Shown here: piece by piece, positions 35,036 through 44,033 of the stretch
Numbering within the stretch: the stretch's first letter is position 1
Layout of the letters: each line of letters starts with the position of its first letter
DNA from: an uncultured Eubacterium sp.
GTDB taxonomy: Bacteria > Bacillota > Clostridia > Lachnospirales > Lachnospiraceae
DNA: 53,760 nucleotides
Assembly (NCBI GenBank): GCA_904420085.1
Contig: CAJFUA010000016.1
Coordinates: 1 to 53,760 of the forward strand
Direction: 5' to 3'
Program-made: the position numbers and the translations under genes
The notes under the pieces: generated by a model
Database searches by the model: none
What the model was told of the DNA's origin: nothing
Seen by the model: only the letters and a program-made list of their open reading frames with translations

Positions 35036-35947
35036 TTATCTCCTGTGTTTTCGCCAGGTCAGCGGGTCCGTTCCGCCGGACGGTGTGGTAAGATTTATTC
35101 CGCCATCATCAGTGTCCGTTTCATTGACCGAGGAGGCGGCATTATCTGTGATATGCGTATCTTCGTTAATGGAGAGGGTGTCCAGAGAGGTTTTCAGCAA
35201 TAAGGAGACTTCCTCTTCTGACGTACCCATGGCCTCTGCCAATTCAGAAATTTCAGGAACTCTGCCCAATTTTTTGCTCAATTCTTTTGTGGTATTATCC
35301 AACTGATTCAGTTTATCGGCTAAATGCTGGCTGATTCTGCCGGAATTGATTTCATTGTGAATGGTTTTTATTATCACATCTTCTACCCGTTTATCAATGT
35401 AGACATTAAAATCACCTTTATAACGTGGATATTCAGATATTGCAACCATCATTTCCATATTGCCTTCCTGAATTAAATCGCCAAAGGACACTCCCTGTCC
35501 CCGGTATTTCTGCGCGATGGCAGCCACGGATTCCAGTTTGGAATAAATCAATTTTTCATAATAGGAAATATCGCCTTCCAAAAATGCGGCAAGGTAGGTT
35601 TTCTGTTCTTCCAGACTTATGGAAGGATATTTTTTGATATCCTCCAAATACATTTCAATGAAATCCAGTTCCTCTTTGGATTCATTGAACTGATTTTTAG
35701 AAAGCTGTGCCGAGATGGAGGCACTGTCGTCACCGCCACCAAAAAAGTTTTCATCTGAGGGCGTGAATCCGGTAACTTCTATTTTATTTACGGTCAGATA
35801 GTCATAAATAAACCGGTACTGGCTGTCGTCGTCAATCAGTCCGTCAAAGTGGGATTTTACTTCCCCCATGGTGATTTTATTTCCATTTGCCGTGGCAAAA
35901 GAAACCAATTCTGATAATGCTTCGTTGAATGCTGTTTTTTTATCCAT
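35036..35947 (-). CDS. Sigma-70-like protein lacking region 4
   Basis: 303 residues. A region 1.1-like N-terminus (about 1-60) is followed by region 1.2 (DFIEMYLEDIKKYPSISLEEQ, about 95-115), region 2.1-2.2 (IAQKYRGQGVSFGDLIQEGN, about 145-165) and region 3 (LSKKLGRVPEISELAEAMGTS, about 225-245). Region 2.3-2.4 lacks the aromatic residues used for promoter melting: the WWIRQAI block of RpoD is replaced by KRVEDVIIKTI. No region 4 helix-turn-helix is present; the protein ends in a Thr/Ser/Asp-rich tail and a basic WRKHRR. I checked downstream bases and see no frameshifted region 4. It may be a non-canonical sigma or an RNA-polymerase-binding regulator. The ribosome binding site is weak and a small hairpin, AAGGAT-TTCT-ATCCTT, lies before the start. 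Confidence 0.75.
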   Translation of the reverse strand: MDKKTAFNEALSELVSFATANGNKITMGEVKSHFDGLIDDDSQYRFIYDYLTVNKIEVTGFTPSDENFFGGGDDSASISAQLSKNQFNESKEELDFIEMYLEDIKKYPSISLEEQKTYLAAFLEGDISYYEKLIYSKLESVAAIAQKYRGQGVSFGDLIQEGNMEMMVAISEYPRYKGDFNVYIDKRVEDVIIKTIHNEINSGRISQHLADKLNQLDNTTKELSKKLGRVPEISELAEAMGTSEEEVSLLLKTSLDTLSINEDTHITDNAASSVNETDTDDGGINLTTPSGGTDPLTWRKHRR

Positions 35948-36006
35948 ATTTTATATCTGGTTTAAGGATAGAAATCCTTTCCCTTCCTTTCTTCATAACT
36001 AAATAA

Positions 36007-36035
36007 ATGATACATAAAAGCCTTGCAAAAATCAA
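36007..36035 (-). promoter_or_regulatory. Putative promoter of the sigma-like gene
   Basis: On the minus strand TTGATT (36035-36030), 17-bp spacer, TATCAT (36012-36007), 60 bases before the start codon. Confidence 0.45.
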
Positions 36036-36101
36036 GGATAATGGGTAACATTTAAATATGTGTTATTTTGGGGGATGGAATCACTTTTATTAGGAGGCAG
36101 A

Positions 36102-37238
36102 ATGAAAAAAATAGTAACTAAAATAAAAAAAAGCAGGATTTTTTCACTGATTTGTGTTCTTTTATTTATCGGTGCATGTTTTGGAATCGGAGCATCCATC
36201 GCCTATGTACAGCATGAGGCAGATCCTACAGATGAGGCAGTCACGTATTTCCGGGCTTTCGTGCAGCATAATTATGAGAAAATGTACGAATGTCTGTATC
36301 AGGATGAGGGATACTATATTGACAAAGAGATGTATCTGGCGGAAATGAAAAAACTGAGAGAAAGTTATACCATTGATTCCTATGATATCCAGGAACCGGA
36401 GGAAAAAGATGGCAGGAAAACCATAACCATCCGCTGTGAAAACCAATCAGAGAATCAGAGCAAAGATTTTGTTGTATATATAGAAGCGGTGCGAAAGGGC
36501 ATACAACCGGTTCCCGATTATTATATCAGTGCAGAACATATGATGGCTCAGGCGGTTGACATCATTATCCCGAAAGAAGACAGACTGGTATTGAATGGAA
36601 ATACCATAGACGAAAAAAATATAGAAGTGACGGAAGAGACGAAAAATCACATTTACCATTTCAAAGGAATATTGGCAGGAAAATACAGTCTCTCGGCAAC
36701 CAATGATGTTTATGCCAGAAATAAATTCGTGAAAATCAGCGGAGAAAATGTGAAAATTGATTTAACCGGAGAGAAACTTACGGCAAATGAAACGTATGAG
36801 AAGTTGCTCACACAAAACGGCAGAAAGGTTATTGACCGTTTTTATCAGGCGGCAAGAAACAGAGATGAAAAAAACAAAAAACTGCTGGGGATGTTTTCTT
36901 CCAAAAAGCTAAAAAATAAGGTATCAGAACTGGTGGAAGAATCAGAGGATATTATTTACTGGCCGGAGGAAAGAAATGCAGACAGTTTTAAAGTGCTGGA
37001 CATGAAAATCAACGACCTGAAAACATCCATCCGTTACAGTACAAAGACGAAACTGTATACGCTTACTTTAAAATATAACTATAAATATACGTCGTCCACA
37101 GATACGTCGCTGGCAAACAGTTATGTGGATCAGATTTCAGGAAAATGCAGTAGTACGATGACGCTGACCTATCAGGGAAATGGTGATTCTGTTATCGTGA
37201 AAGATATCCGATTAACAAATAAAAATAAAAAAGATTAG
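36102..37238 (+). CDS. Membrane-anchored NTF2-like/TcaA-like extracytoplasmic protein
   Basis: 378 residues from ATG 36102, chosen for the TAGGAGGCAGA upstream; the ORF extends to 36060 without support. Basic N-terminus, then one membrane segment (about 13-35), then an extracellular region. Residues about 40-115 resemble the NTF2-like domain of penicillin-binding proteins (AVTYFRAFVQHNYEKMYECL). Residues about 155-230 resemble the second domain of TcaA/YvbJ proteins (LVLNGNTIDEKNIEV, FKGILAGKYSLSATN). The C-terminal part (about 240-378) is another alpha-beta unit without a motif I recognise. Such proteins are linked to cell-envelope stress. Function uncertain. The next gene begins 11 bases after the stop. 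Confidence 0.7.
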   Translation: MKKIVTKIKKSRIFSLICVLLFIGACFGIGASIAYVQHEADPTDEAVTYFRAFVQHNYEKMYECLYQDEGYYIDKEMYLAEMKKLRESYTIDSYDIQEPEEKDGRKTITIRCENQSENQSKDFVVYIEAVRKGIQPVPDYYISAEHMMAQAVDIIIPKEDRLVLNGNTIDEKNIEVTEETKNHIYHFKGILAGKYSLSATNDVYARNKFVKISGENVKIDLTGEKLTANETYEKLLTQNGRKVIDRFYQAARNRDEKNKKLLGMFSSKKLKNKVSELVEESEDIIYWPEERNADSFKVLDMKINDLKTSIRYSTKTKLYTLTLKYNYKYTSSTDTSLANSYVDQISGKCSSTMTLTYQGNGDSVIVKDIRLTNKNKKD

Positions 37239-37249
37239 GGGTGAAAATT

Positions 37250-37831
37250 ATGGCAAAGGAAATTTGGAAACCGGGAAATATGGTTTATCCGCTGCCTGCG
37301 GTGTTGGTTACCGTAGCAGACCGTCAGGGAAATGAAAACGTGTTTACCGTAGGGTGGACAGGTACGGTGTGTACAGATCCGGCAATGCTTTATATCTCGG
37401 TGAGACCGTCCAGACATTCCCATAAGATGATTATGGAGACGGGACAGTTTGTAGTCAACCTTACAACGGAAAAACTGGCGAAGGCAACGGATTACTGTGG
37501 CGTGAAATCGGGAAGAGACGAGAATAAATTTACGGCAATGAATCTGAAAACGGAGCGGGCGAAATATGTGGCAGCGCCTCTGCTTAAAGACAGTCCGGTC
37601 AATATTGAATGTGAAGTGGTCAGCATGACCAAACTGGGCACCCATGATATGTTTCTGGCAAAGGTATTGTGTGTCCATGCGGATAAGCAGTATATGGATG
37701 AAAAAGGAAAATTCCATCTGGAAAAGGCGCATCCCATTGTGTATTCCCACGGAAATTATTACAGTATGGGAAAGAAACTTGGAAAGTTCGGTTTTGCGGT
37801 GAAAAAGAAAAGAAGAATCAGGCCGCGATAA
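37250..37831 (+). CDS. Flavin reductase-like (FMN-binding split-barrel) protein
   Basis: 193 residues from ATG 37250, with AGGGGTG upstream. The split-barrel fold of NADH:FMN oxidoreductases is recognised by NMVYPLPAVLVTVADRQG, TVGWTGTVCTDPAMLYISVRPSRHS and the FVVNLTTEKLAKATDYCGVKSGR block. Substrates are unknown: relatives reduce free flavin or are flavoproteins such as flavoredoxin. Probably in one transcript with the Gfo/Idh/MocA oxidoreductase downstream (28-base gap). Confidence 0.85.
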   Translation: MAKEIWKPGNMVYPLPAVLVTVADRQGNENVFTVGWTGTVCTDPAMLYISVRPSRHSHKMIMETGQFVVNLTTEKLAKATDYCGVKSGRDENKFTAMNLKTERAKYVAAPLLKDSPVNIECEVVSMTKLGTHDMFLAKVLCVHADKQYMDEKGKFHLEKAHPIVYSHGNYYSMGKKLGKFGFAVKKKRRIRPR

Positions 37832-37859
37832 AGGTATTGAGAAAGAGAAGGAGGGTAAC

Positions 37860-38843
37860 ATGAAAAATATAAATTGGGCAATTCTTGGAACCGGAGTGGT
37901 GGCAAATGAGATGGCAGAGGCTCTGAGCAATGCAGGAAAGGAAATCTATGCAGTGGGAAACAGAACCCACAGCAAGGCAGTGTCATTTGCAAAAAAGTAT
38001 AACATAGGAAAAGTGTATGATGATTTTCATGAGATGTTTTCAGACCCTGAGGTGGATGTGATTTATATTACCACACCACACAATACCCATATAGAGTTTA
38101 TGAGAGAAGCGCTAAAGAACGGTAAGCATCTTCTGACGGAAAAATCCATTACCTTAAACAGTAAGGAATTGAATGAGGCAATCCGGCTGGCAGAAGAAAA
38201 CCATGTTGTTCTGGCAGAGGCGATGACTATTTTCCATATGCCGGTATACCGCAAATTGCGGGAAATACTGGACAGTGGAAGACTTGGAAAAGTGAATATG
38301 ATTACCATGAACTTCGGAAGTTTTAAAGATTATGACATGTCAAACAGATTTTTTAACAGGAATCTGGCAGGGGGAGCCATGCTGGACATCGGTGTGTACG
38401 CACTGTCATTTATCCGCTGGTTTATGGATGCAAAACCGACCCGGATTTTATCTCAGGTAAAGAATGCACCGACAGGAGTGGACGAGCAGGCCACCATTCT
38501 GCTGCAGAATGAGGAAGGACAGATGGCTACAGCGGCCCTCAGTCTTCATTCCAAACAGCCAAAAAGGGGCATGGTTTCCTGTGAAAAAGGCTATATTGAG
38601 ATTATGGAATACCCAAGGGCATGGGAGGCGGTCATTACTTATACGGAAGATGGAAGCACAGAGAAGGTAGAAGCAGGTGTTCACGAAGAAGCGTTAAAAT
38701 ATGAGATGGAAGATATGGAACGGGCAATCCACGGTGACAGGTCGGGGATTTTTCTTGAATACACAAAGGATGTGATGGATATGATGACCGAAATCCGAAG
38801 GACATGGGGCATGTATTATCCGGAAGAAAGAGAAGACACATGA
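37860..38843 (+). CDS. Gfo/Idh/MocA-family oxidoreductase
   Basis: 327 residues. The N-terminal Rossmann fold has ILGTGVVANEMAEAL (about 8-22) and the family signature LTEKSITLNSKE (about 93-104, with the EK pair; the Lys is catalytic). The C-terminal alpha-beta domain contains GGAMLDIGVYALSFIRW. Such enzymes oxidise sugars, inositols or trans-dihydrodiols with NAD(P). The specific substrate cannot be told from sequence; the resemblance is to the dehydrogenase subgroup often annotated as 1,2-dihydrobenzene or xylose dehydrogenase. GAAGGAGGGT precedes the ATG. Confidence 0.9.
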   Translation: MKNINWAILGTGVVANEMAEALSNAGKEIYAVGNRTHSKAVSFAKKYNIGKVYDDFHEMFSDPEVDVIYITTPHNTHIEFMREALKNGKHLLTEKSITLNSKELNEAIRLAEENHVVLAEAMTIFHMPVYRKLREILDSGRLGKVNMITMNFGSFKDYDMSNRFFNRNLAGGAMLDIGVYALSFIRWFMDAKPTRILSQVKNAPTGVDEQATILLQNEEGQMATAALSLHSKQPKRGMVSCEKGYIEIMEYPRAWEAVITYTEDGSTEKVEAGVHEEALKYEMEDMERAIHGDRSGIFLEYTKDVMDMMTEIRRTWGMYYPEEREDT

Positions 38844-38877
38844 CAATTCATGTGCGAAAGCATGAGAGAATATGGTG

Positions 38878-40161
38878 ATGAGTGAGAATCAAAAGATTAT
38901 TTTTCATATTGATGTAAATTCAGCCTATCTCAGTTGGACCGCAGTCAAAATGCTGCAGGAGGGAGCCGGCAGAGATATTCGTGAAATCCCATGCATTGTG
39001 GGCGGTGATAAAAAAAGCCGCCATGGCATTGTATTGGCAAAATCCATTTTGGCTAAAAAATATGGGGTAAAGACAGGCGAACCGGTCGTCAATGCACTGA
39101 GAAAATGTCCGGATTTGGAGATGGTTCCGCCGGAACACGGGTACTATGAAATCATGAGTAAAAAACTGATGGAACTGCTCAGAAGTTACACGCCCGATAT
39201 TGAACAGGTCAGTATTGATGAGTGTTATATGGATTACACGGGCATACAGAACCGGTATTCCTCACCGCAGGAGGCAGCCGAGACAATTAAAAATCAAGTA
39301 AAAAAACAGTTAGGCTTTACGGTGAATATCGGTATATCTGATGTAAAAGTTCTGGCAAAAATGGCGTCGGATTTTGAAAAGCCGGATAAAGTACATACGT
39401 TATACAAGAATGAAATTCAAAGAAAGATGTGGGGGCTTCCGGTAGGAGAACTGTTCATGGCAGGAAAATCCAGTGTGGACACTTTACATAAATTGGGCAT
39501 TTTTACCATAGGACAGTTGGCAAAGAGCCCGGTCAGCATTCTGGAATCTCATTTGAAAAGTCATGGAAGAATTTTGTGGGAGTATGCCAACGGTATTGAT
39601 GACAGTGTGGTCAATACGGAAAAAGAAGAATTAAAAGGAGTGGGAAATTCCACCACCCTTTCCAAAGATTTAGATGATTTGGAAGAGATATTTAAAGTGC
39701 TGCTGACGTTATCCGAAAAAGTGGGACGAAGATTAAGAGAGGGAAAGCAGCGGGCGAAAACAGTTGCCGTGGAAATTAAATATAATAATTTCGTAAAATG
39801 TTCCAGACAGACCACCATAGAATCCGCCACGGATTCGGGAACGGAAATATACGGTCTTGTAAAAATATTATTTCAGGAACTGTGGAATCAGACCCCGGTC
39901 CGGCTGCTGGGGGTCAGGACAGCCAATCTGACTGAGCAGGGGGAACCGCAGCAGCTGACATTGTCAGATATGGAAAACTGGTCAGAGGACAAAAAAGAAA
40001 ACAGAAATGCGGTGGAACCTTCCAGAGAGAAAATGCACAGACTGGATGAAGCGCTGGACGCCATTAAAAAGAAATACGGAAAGGATGCGGTGAAGCGTGC
40101 CAGTCTGATGGAACAGAACAGAGAGAAAAAAAGACAGAACAGTGAAAGGAAACAGACATGA
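38878..40161 (+). CDS. dinB: DNA polymerase IV (Y-family translesion polymerase)
   Basis: 427 residues from ATG 38878, which is better placed than ATG 38872 relative to GAGAGAA. Palm motifs with the metal-binding residues are FHIDVNSAYLSW (near the N-terminus) and VSIDECYMDYTG (near 105-116). KVLAKMASDFEKPD and the helix-hairpin-helix-like segments of the thumb follow, then the little-finger domain (VGRRLREGKQRAKTVAVEI). A basic, charged C-terminal tail of about 50 residues could contact the clamp. Low-fidelity synthesis past DNA lesions. No LexA site was recognised upstream. The stop codon overlaps the next ATG (ATGA). Confidence 0.92.
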   Translation: MSENQKIIFHIDVNSAYLSWTAVKMLQEGAGRDIREIPCIVGGDKKSRHGIVLAKSILAKKYGVKTGEPVVNALRKCPDLEMVPPEHGYYEIMSKKLMELLRSYTPDIEQVSIDECYMDYTGIQNRYSSPQEAAETIKNQVKKQLGFTVNIGISDVKVLAKMASDFEKPDKVHTLYKNEIQRKMWGLPVGELFMAGKSSVDTLHKLGIFTIGQLAKSPVSILESHLKSHGRILWEYANGIDDSVVNTEKEELKGVGNSTTLSKDLDDLEEIFKVLLTLSEKVGRRLREGKQRAKTVAVEIKYNNFVKCSRQTTIESATDSGTEIYGLVKILFQELWNQTPVRLLGVRTANLTEQGEPQQLTLSDMENWSEDKKENRNAVEPSREKMHRLDEALDAIKKKYGKDAVKRASLMEQNREKKRQNSERKQT

Positions 40162-40667
40162 AGAATAAAAAGGACAATATTGTATTAATCGGTATGCCGG
40201 GAGTAGGAAAAAGCACTATCGGCGTGGTGCTTGCAAAAGTATTGGGATATCAGTTTATTGATGCGGATCTGGTGATACAGGAACAGACCGGAAGACTTTT
40301 AAAAGACATTATCGCAGAGGATGGAATTGAGGAATTTATAAAAACAGAAAACAGAATTAATGCCTCAATCTGCCCGAAGAATGCGGTAATTGCCACCGGA
40401 GGAAGTGTTGTTTATGGAAAGGAAGCCATGGAACATCTCTCGCAAATCGGTACGGTCATTTATCTTCAGCTGGAGCTTCCGGCGCTGTCCAGAAGACTGG
40501 GAAGTCTCAAAAAGAGAGGGGTTGTACTGAAAGAAGGACAAACCCTGAAAGATTTATATGAAGAAAGAATTCCGTTATATGAGAAATATGCGGATATAAT
40601 AATAAATGAGCATCACTGTACCATTCAGAAAACAGTGGGCAAAATCGTGAAAGAATTGGAGGAATAA
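40158..40667 (+). CDS. Shikimate kinase-like P-loop kinase
   Basis: 169 residues, typical shikimate kinase length. Walker A GMPGVGKST (about 13-21), the DADLVIQ Asp pair after strand 2 and ERIPLY near the C-terminus match AroK. Two residues that contact shikimate differ: the FRxxE motif reads FIKTE, so the Arg is missing, and the GGG motif reads GGS. The fold is clear but the phosphate acceptor may not be shikimate. It overlaps dinB by four bases and lies outside any aro cluster. An ordinary aroK elsewhere in the genome would strengthen the idea that this is a different kinase. Confidence 0.75.
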   Translation: MKNKKDNIVLIGMPGVGKSTIGVVLAKVLGYQFIDADLVIQEQTGRLLKDIIAEDGIEEFIKTENRINASICPKNAVIATGGSVVYGKEAMEHLSQIGTVIYLQLELPALSRRLGSLKKRGVVLKEGQTLKDLYEERIPLYEKYADIIINEHHCTIQKTVGKIVKELEE

Positions 40668-40677
40668 AACAATTAAA

Positions 40678-41355
40678 ATGAGAAGTCATTGGGGACATGG
40701 CAGATTTGTGGCCATTCCCATGGTATTTTTAATGCTAATGATGATAAAACTGATTTTTTCCCAGGCCGTGATGGAAATCTATGCATATAATTATATTTCA
40801 CAATGTAAGGTGGAAAAGAGCGTCAGGGAAGACAGGATACAGTTAAAGAGTAAACAGGACAACGATAAAACGGCGTCTGAAAAAGAGAAAACAGAAAAAA
40901 AACAGACAAAAGAAAACCAAACGAATGCAAGCAATGCCAATGATGAAACCCGCAATGTACAGGGGAGTTCTTCATTGGCATTTTCCTTTCTGATTCCAGT
41001 GGAAGGGGGTGTGACCAGTTCCGGTTTCGGTGATACCATAGACAGGACAAGCATTCATAAAGGGCATGACTGGGCAGTACCCGGCGGAACAGCGGTAAGA
41101 GCGTCGGAAAGCGGCGTGGTGGAGCTGGCATATTACAGTGAAAGTTACGGATATAATGTGCTGCTCCGGCACAGTGATTCCATGGAAACAAGATATGCAC
41201 ATATGTCGGAATTATATGTAAAACAGGGAGAAAATGTGGAACGGGGGCAGACTTTGGGATTAAGTGGAAATACCGGAGACAGTACCGGTCCCCATTTACA
41301 CTTTGAAGTCATCAGAAACGGTGTAAAAATTAATCCCCTGTCTGTATTCCACTAA
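40678..41355 (+). CDS. Membrane-anchored M23 family metallopeptidase
   Basis: 225 residues. A single N-terminal membrane segment (about 10-30), a charged Lys/Glu/Asn-rich linker (about 45-98), and a LytM/M23 domain (about 105-225). The zinc ligands are visible as HKGHDWAVPGG (His and Asp) and HLHFEVIRNG (second His motif). These endopeptidases cut peptide bridges in peptidoglycan or, when degenerate, activate amidases; this one has the full metal set. The domain order recalls SpoIIQ-type proteins. GGAGG lies about 14 bases before the ATG, inside the end of the upstream gene, so translation may be coupled. Confidence 0.88.
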   Translation: MRSHWGHGRFVAIPMVFLMLMMIKLIFSQAVMEIYAYNYISQCKVEKSVREDRIQLKSKQDNDKTASEKEKTEKKQTKENQTNASNANDETRNVQGSSSLAFSFLIPVEGGVTSSGFGDTIDRTSIHKGHDWAVPGGTAVRASESGVVELAYYSESYGYNVLLRHSDSMETRYAHMSELYVKQGENVERGQTLGLSGNTGDSTGPHLHFEVIRNGVKINPLSVFH

Positions 41356-41380
41356 ATTTCCAACATAAAAAAATATGAAA

Positions 41381-41436
41381 AAGCACACAATTTATGGAGG
41401 TTCATAAACTATAAATATAGGTTGTGTGCTTATTTT
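41381..41436 (+). terminator. Putative terminator after the M23 peptidase gene
   Basis: AAGCACACAA (41381-41390) pairs with TTGTGTGCTT (41422-41431), followed by a weak TATTTT tract. The 31-base loop makes it less typical. Confidence 0.55.
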
Positions 41437-41438
41437 GG

Positions 41439-41466
41439 TTTACAAAGAAAAAGATTGTGATATAAT
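41439..41466 (+). promoter_or_regulatory. murA promoter
   Basis: TTTACA (41439-41444), 16-bp spacer, consensus TATAAT (41461-41466), leaving a leader of about 100 bases. Confidence 0.6.
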
Positions 41467-41571
41467 AGTGAAAAGTATGCATTGAAATATTGTGATGATT
41501 CATGTATACCGACGGCTTGTAAAGATGAACGAAATATAGATATCAATTTACATATAACCCGAGGTGGATAA

Positions 41572-42864
41572 ATGGAGAAGTATGTTATCAAAGGCGGAAC
41601 ACCATTGCATGGTGTCGTAGAGATCAGTGGGGCAAAGAACGCTGCTTTAGCCCTGATTGCTGCTGCCATTATGGCAGATGAAGATGTGACAATCGAAAAT
41701 TTACCGGATGTTAGTGATATAAACCAATTAATAGCTGCAATCGAAACCATTGGAGCAACCATTATCAGAGTGGACAGACACACTGTGATTATTAATGGAA
41801 AGACCATATCTTCCCATGTGGTGGAAGAAGAACAGATGAGAAAAATCAGAGCGTCTTATTATCTTTTGGGAGCGCTGCTTGGAAAATTTCATAAAGCGGA
41901 GGTTGCACTGCCGGGAGGCTGTGTCATTGGAGCCCGTCCTATCGATCAGCATCTGAAAGGTTTCAGAGCCTTAGGAGCAGAAGTGATTCAGGATCATGGA
42001 ATGCTGAACGCTTATGCGAAGCAGTTGGTGGGAAATCATATCTTTTTTGACGTGTCGTCCGTGGGAGCTACCATCAATGTGATGCTGGCGGCAGTCAAAG
42101 CAGAGGGCAGAACGGTCATTGAGAATGCGGCAAAAGAGCCTCATATTGTAGACGTGGCAAATATGCTGAACAGTATGGGAGCGGATATCCGTGGTGCAGG
42201 TACGGATAAGATACGAATTACAGGTGTTTCATCCCTGCATGGCACTGTTTATTCTACCATTCCGGATCAGATAGAGGCAGGAACCTTTATGTGTGCGGCG
42301 GTGGCAACGAACGGTGATGTATTGGTGAAAAATGTAATTCCAAGGCATTTGGAATGTATCACATCCAAATTAATAGAGATGGGATGTACGGTGGAAGAAT
42401 ATGATGATGCGGTGCGAGTCAAAGCCGGAGATTTTATTCGAAGCGCCCATATTAAGACACTTCCGTATCCGGGATTCCCTACAGATATGCAGCCACAGAT
42501 TTCTGCGGTACTGTCTATGGCAAACGGAGTCAGCACGGTTAAGGAAAGTATTTTTGAGAACCGGTTCAAATATATGGCAGAGTTAAGCAGAATGGGTGCC
42601 ATCAATAAAGTAGAAGGAAACACCGCCATTATTACAGGCGTAGGCAGTCTGGAAGGGGCAAAGGTAGCGGCGCCGGACCTTAGGGCAGGAGCAGCACTGG
42701 TGATTGCAGGACTGGCGGCAGAAGGGTTTACTACAGTAAGCGATATTGTTTACATTAAGAGAGGATATGAAAAGTTTGACGAGAAGCTTTCCGCATTGGG
42801 AGCTGTTATCAAGAAAGTTGATACGGATAAAGAAGAGCAGACATTTAAATTAAAAGTCGGATGA
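41572..42864 (+). CDS. murA: UDP-N-acetylglucosamine 1-carboxyvinyltransferase
   Basis: First committed step of peptidoglycan synthesis: transfers enolpyruvate from phosphoenolpyruvate to UDP-GlcNAc. 430 residues. The EPSP-synthase-like fold begins with GGTPLHGVVEISGAKNAAL, with the substrate-binding Lys and Asn. The catalytic Cys is residue 117 in PGGCVIGARPID, so fosfomycin sensitivity is expected from the active site alone. PTDMQPQ and DLRAGAALVIAGLAAEG are also conserved. CGAGGTGG precedes the ATG. Many Firmicutes have two paralogues; which one this is cannot be decided here. Confidence 0.96.
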   Translation: MEKYVIKGGTPLHGVVEISGAKNAALALIAAAIMADEDVTIENLPDVSDINQLIAAIETIGATIIRVDRHTVIINGKTISSHVVEEEQMRKIRASYYLLGALLGKFHKAEVALPGGCVIGARPIDQHLKGFRALGAEVIQDHGMLNAYAKQLVGNHIFFDVSSVGATINVMLAAVKAEGRTVIENAAKEPHIVDVANMLNSMGADIRGAGTDKIRITGVSSLHGTVYSTIPDQIEAGTFMCAAVATNGDVLVKNVIPRHLECITSKLIEMGCTVEEYDDAVRVKAGDFIRSAHIKTLPYPGFPTDMQPQISAVLSMANGVSTVKESIFENRFKYMAELSRMGAINKVEGNTAIITGVGSLEGAKVAAPDLRAGAALVIAGLAAEGFTTVSDIVYIKRGYEKFDEKLSALGAVIKKVDTDKEEQTFKLKVG

Positions 42865-42972
42865 AACATAGAATGATAAAAGGGTGTATCGGCAATGAAG
42901 TTGATATACCCTACTTTTCTGCATCTCGAGAGAGTTCGCAAATTAACGCACAATAGAAAGGCGGGTAGAAAA

Positions 42973-43860
42973 ATGGAGCAGATTTGGAATGAGTGTTTAG
43001 AAAAATTGAAGCAGAGAGAAATGGTGGTCAACTATGTTCAGGTCAGACGCCATGGAGAGACGGTTTTGGACTGGGGAAGAATGGAACAGAAGACCAGACT
43101 GAATACATGGTCGGTCAGCAAAAGTTTTGTTTCTGTTGCCGTGGGAATTGCCATGGATGAAGGATTATTGACATTGGATGAAAAAATATGTGAAAGTTTT
43201 CCGGAGTATCTTCCAAAGAATCCAAGCAGAAATCTGCTGGATATCACGGTACGGCATATGCTTACCATGACCACGGGATTTGACCATGCATTGTTTTTTG
43301 CAGATGACCCGGAGCGGTATGTGACAGAAGACTGGATTGCCTATTTTTTTAACCATGATTTTACATACAGACCGGGAGAACGGTTTTTGTACTGCAATTT
43401 TAATACATACATGCTTGCCTGTCTGATTGAGCGGAAATGCGGCAGGAATCTCATGGATTATTTAAAGGAAAAGTTATTTACGCCTCTTGGCATACTTAGT
43501 CCCGACTGGACCACATGTCCGGGAGGACATATTCACGCCGCCAACGGATTGTATCTGACTATTGATGAATTGGCAAATTTTGGAGAGATGCTCTTAAATG
43601 GAGGTACATACAAGGGAAACTCCATCGTGTCAAAAAAATATCTGGATATGGCAAGCGTAAACCAGTTGCCGGAGGATTGGGATACCAAGTACGGATTTCA
43701 GTTCTGGATAAATTTTGACGGAACGTCCTACCGGGCAGACGGAAAGTTTGGACAGTTTGTGTTCGTTCTTCCTAAAAAGGATATGGTGGTTGCGGTGCAG
43801 TCTTTGGATGACGGAAATATGCTGGAAGAATTATGGAGTGAATTTATTATGAAATTATAG
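42973..43860 (+). CDS. Beta-lactamase-fold serine hydrolase (class C/PBP4-like)
   Basis: 295 residues from ATG 42973 (AAGGCGGGT upstream); an in-frame ATG at 42895 adds 26 non-homologous residues. The SxxK nucleophile motif is SVSKSF (near 48-53) and the second motif YxN appears as YCNFN. VRHMLTMTTGFDH and FTPLGI are typical of the esterase/D,D-peptidase branch of the family. No signal peptide is visible, so it is probably cytoplasmic. Substrate unknown: relatives hydrolyse esters, D-peptides or amides, and a role in antibiotic resistance is not implied. Confidence 0.85.
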   Translation: MEQIWNECLEKLKQREMVVNYVQVRRHGETVLDWGRMEQKTRLNTWSVSKSFVSVAVGIAMDEGLLTLDEKICESFPEYLPKNPSRNLLDITVRHMLTMTTGFDHALFFADDPERYVTEDWIAYFFNHDFTYRPGERFLYCNFNTYMLACLIERKCGRNLMDYLKEKLFTPLGILSPDWTTCPGGHIHAANGLYLTIDELANFGEMLLNGGTYKGNSIVSKKYLDMASVNQLPEDWDTKYGFQFWINFDGTSYRADGKFGQFVFVLPKKDMVVAVQSLDDGNMLEELWSEFIMKL

Positions 43861-44033
43861 AAAGAATAAAAGCAGAATTTGTAAAGGTGGCAGAATGTGA
43901 GAAAAGCATAGCTTAAAAATAAAGAAGGAGCATGGGTTAAAAATAAACTCAAGGTCTTTCTTTTATTTCCATAGTATCGGTCAGGAATAAAAAAGAGACG
44001 GTAAAGTAAAAATATATTTTTTCCTCTTGTTTT

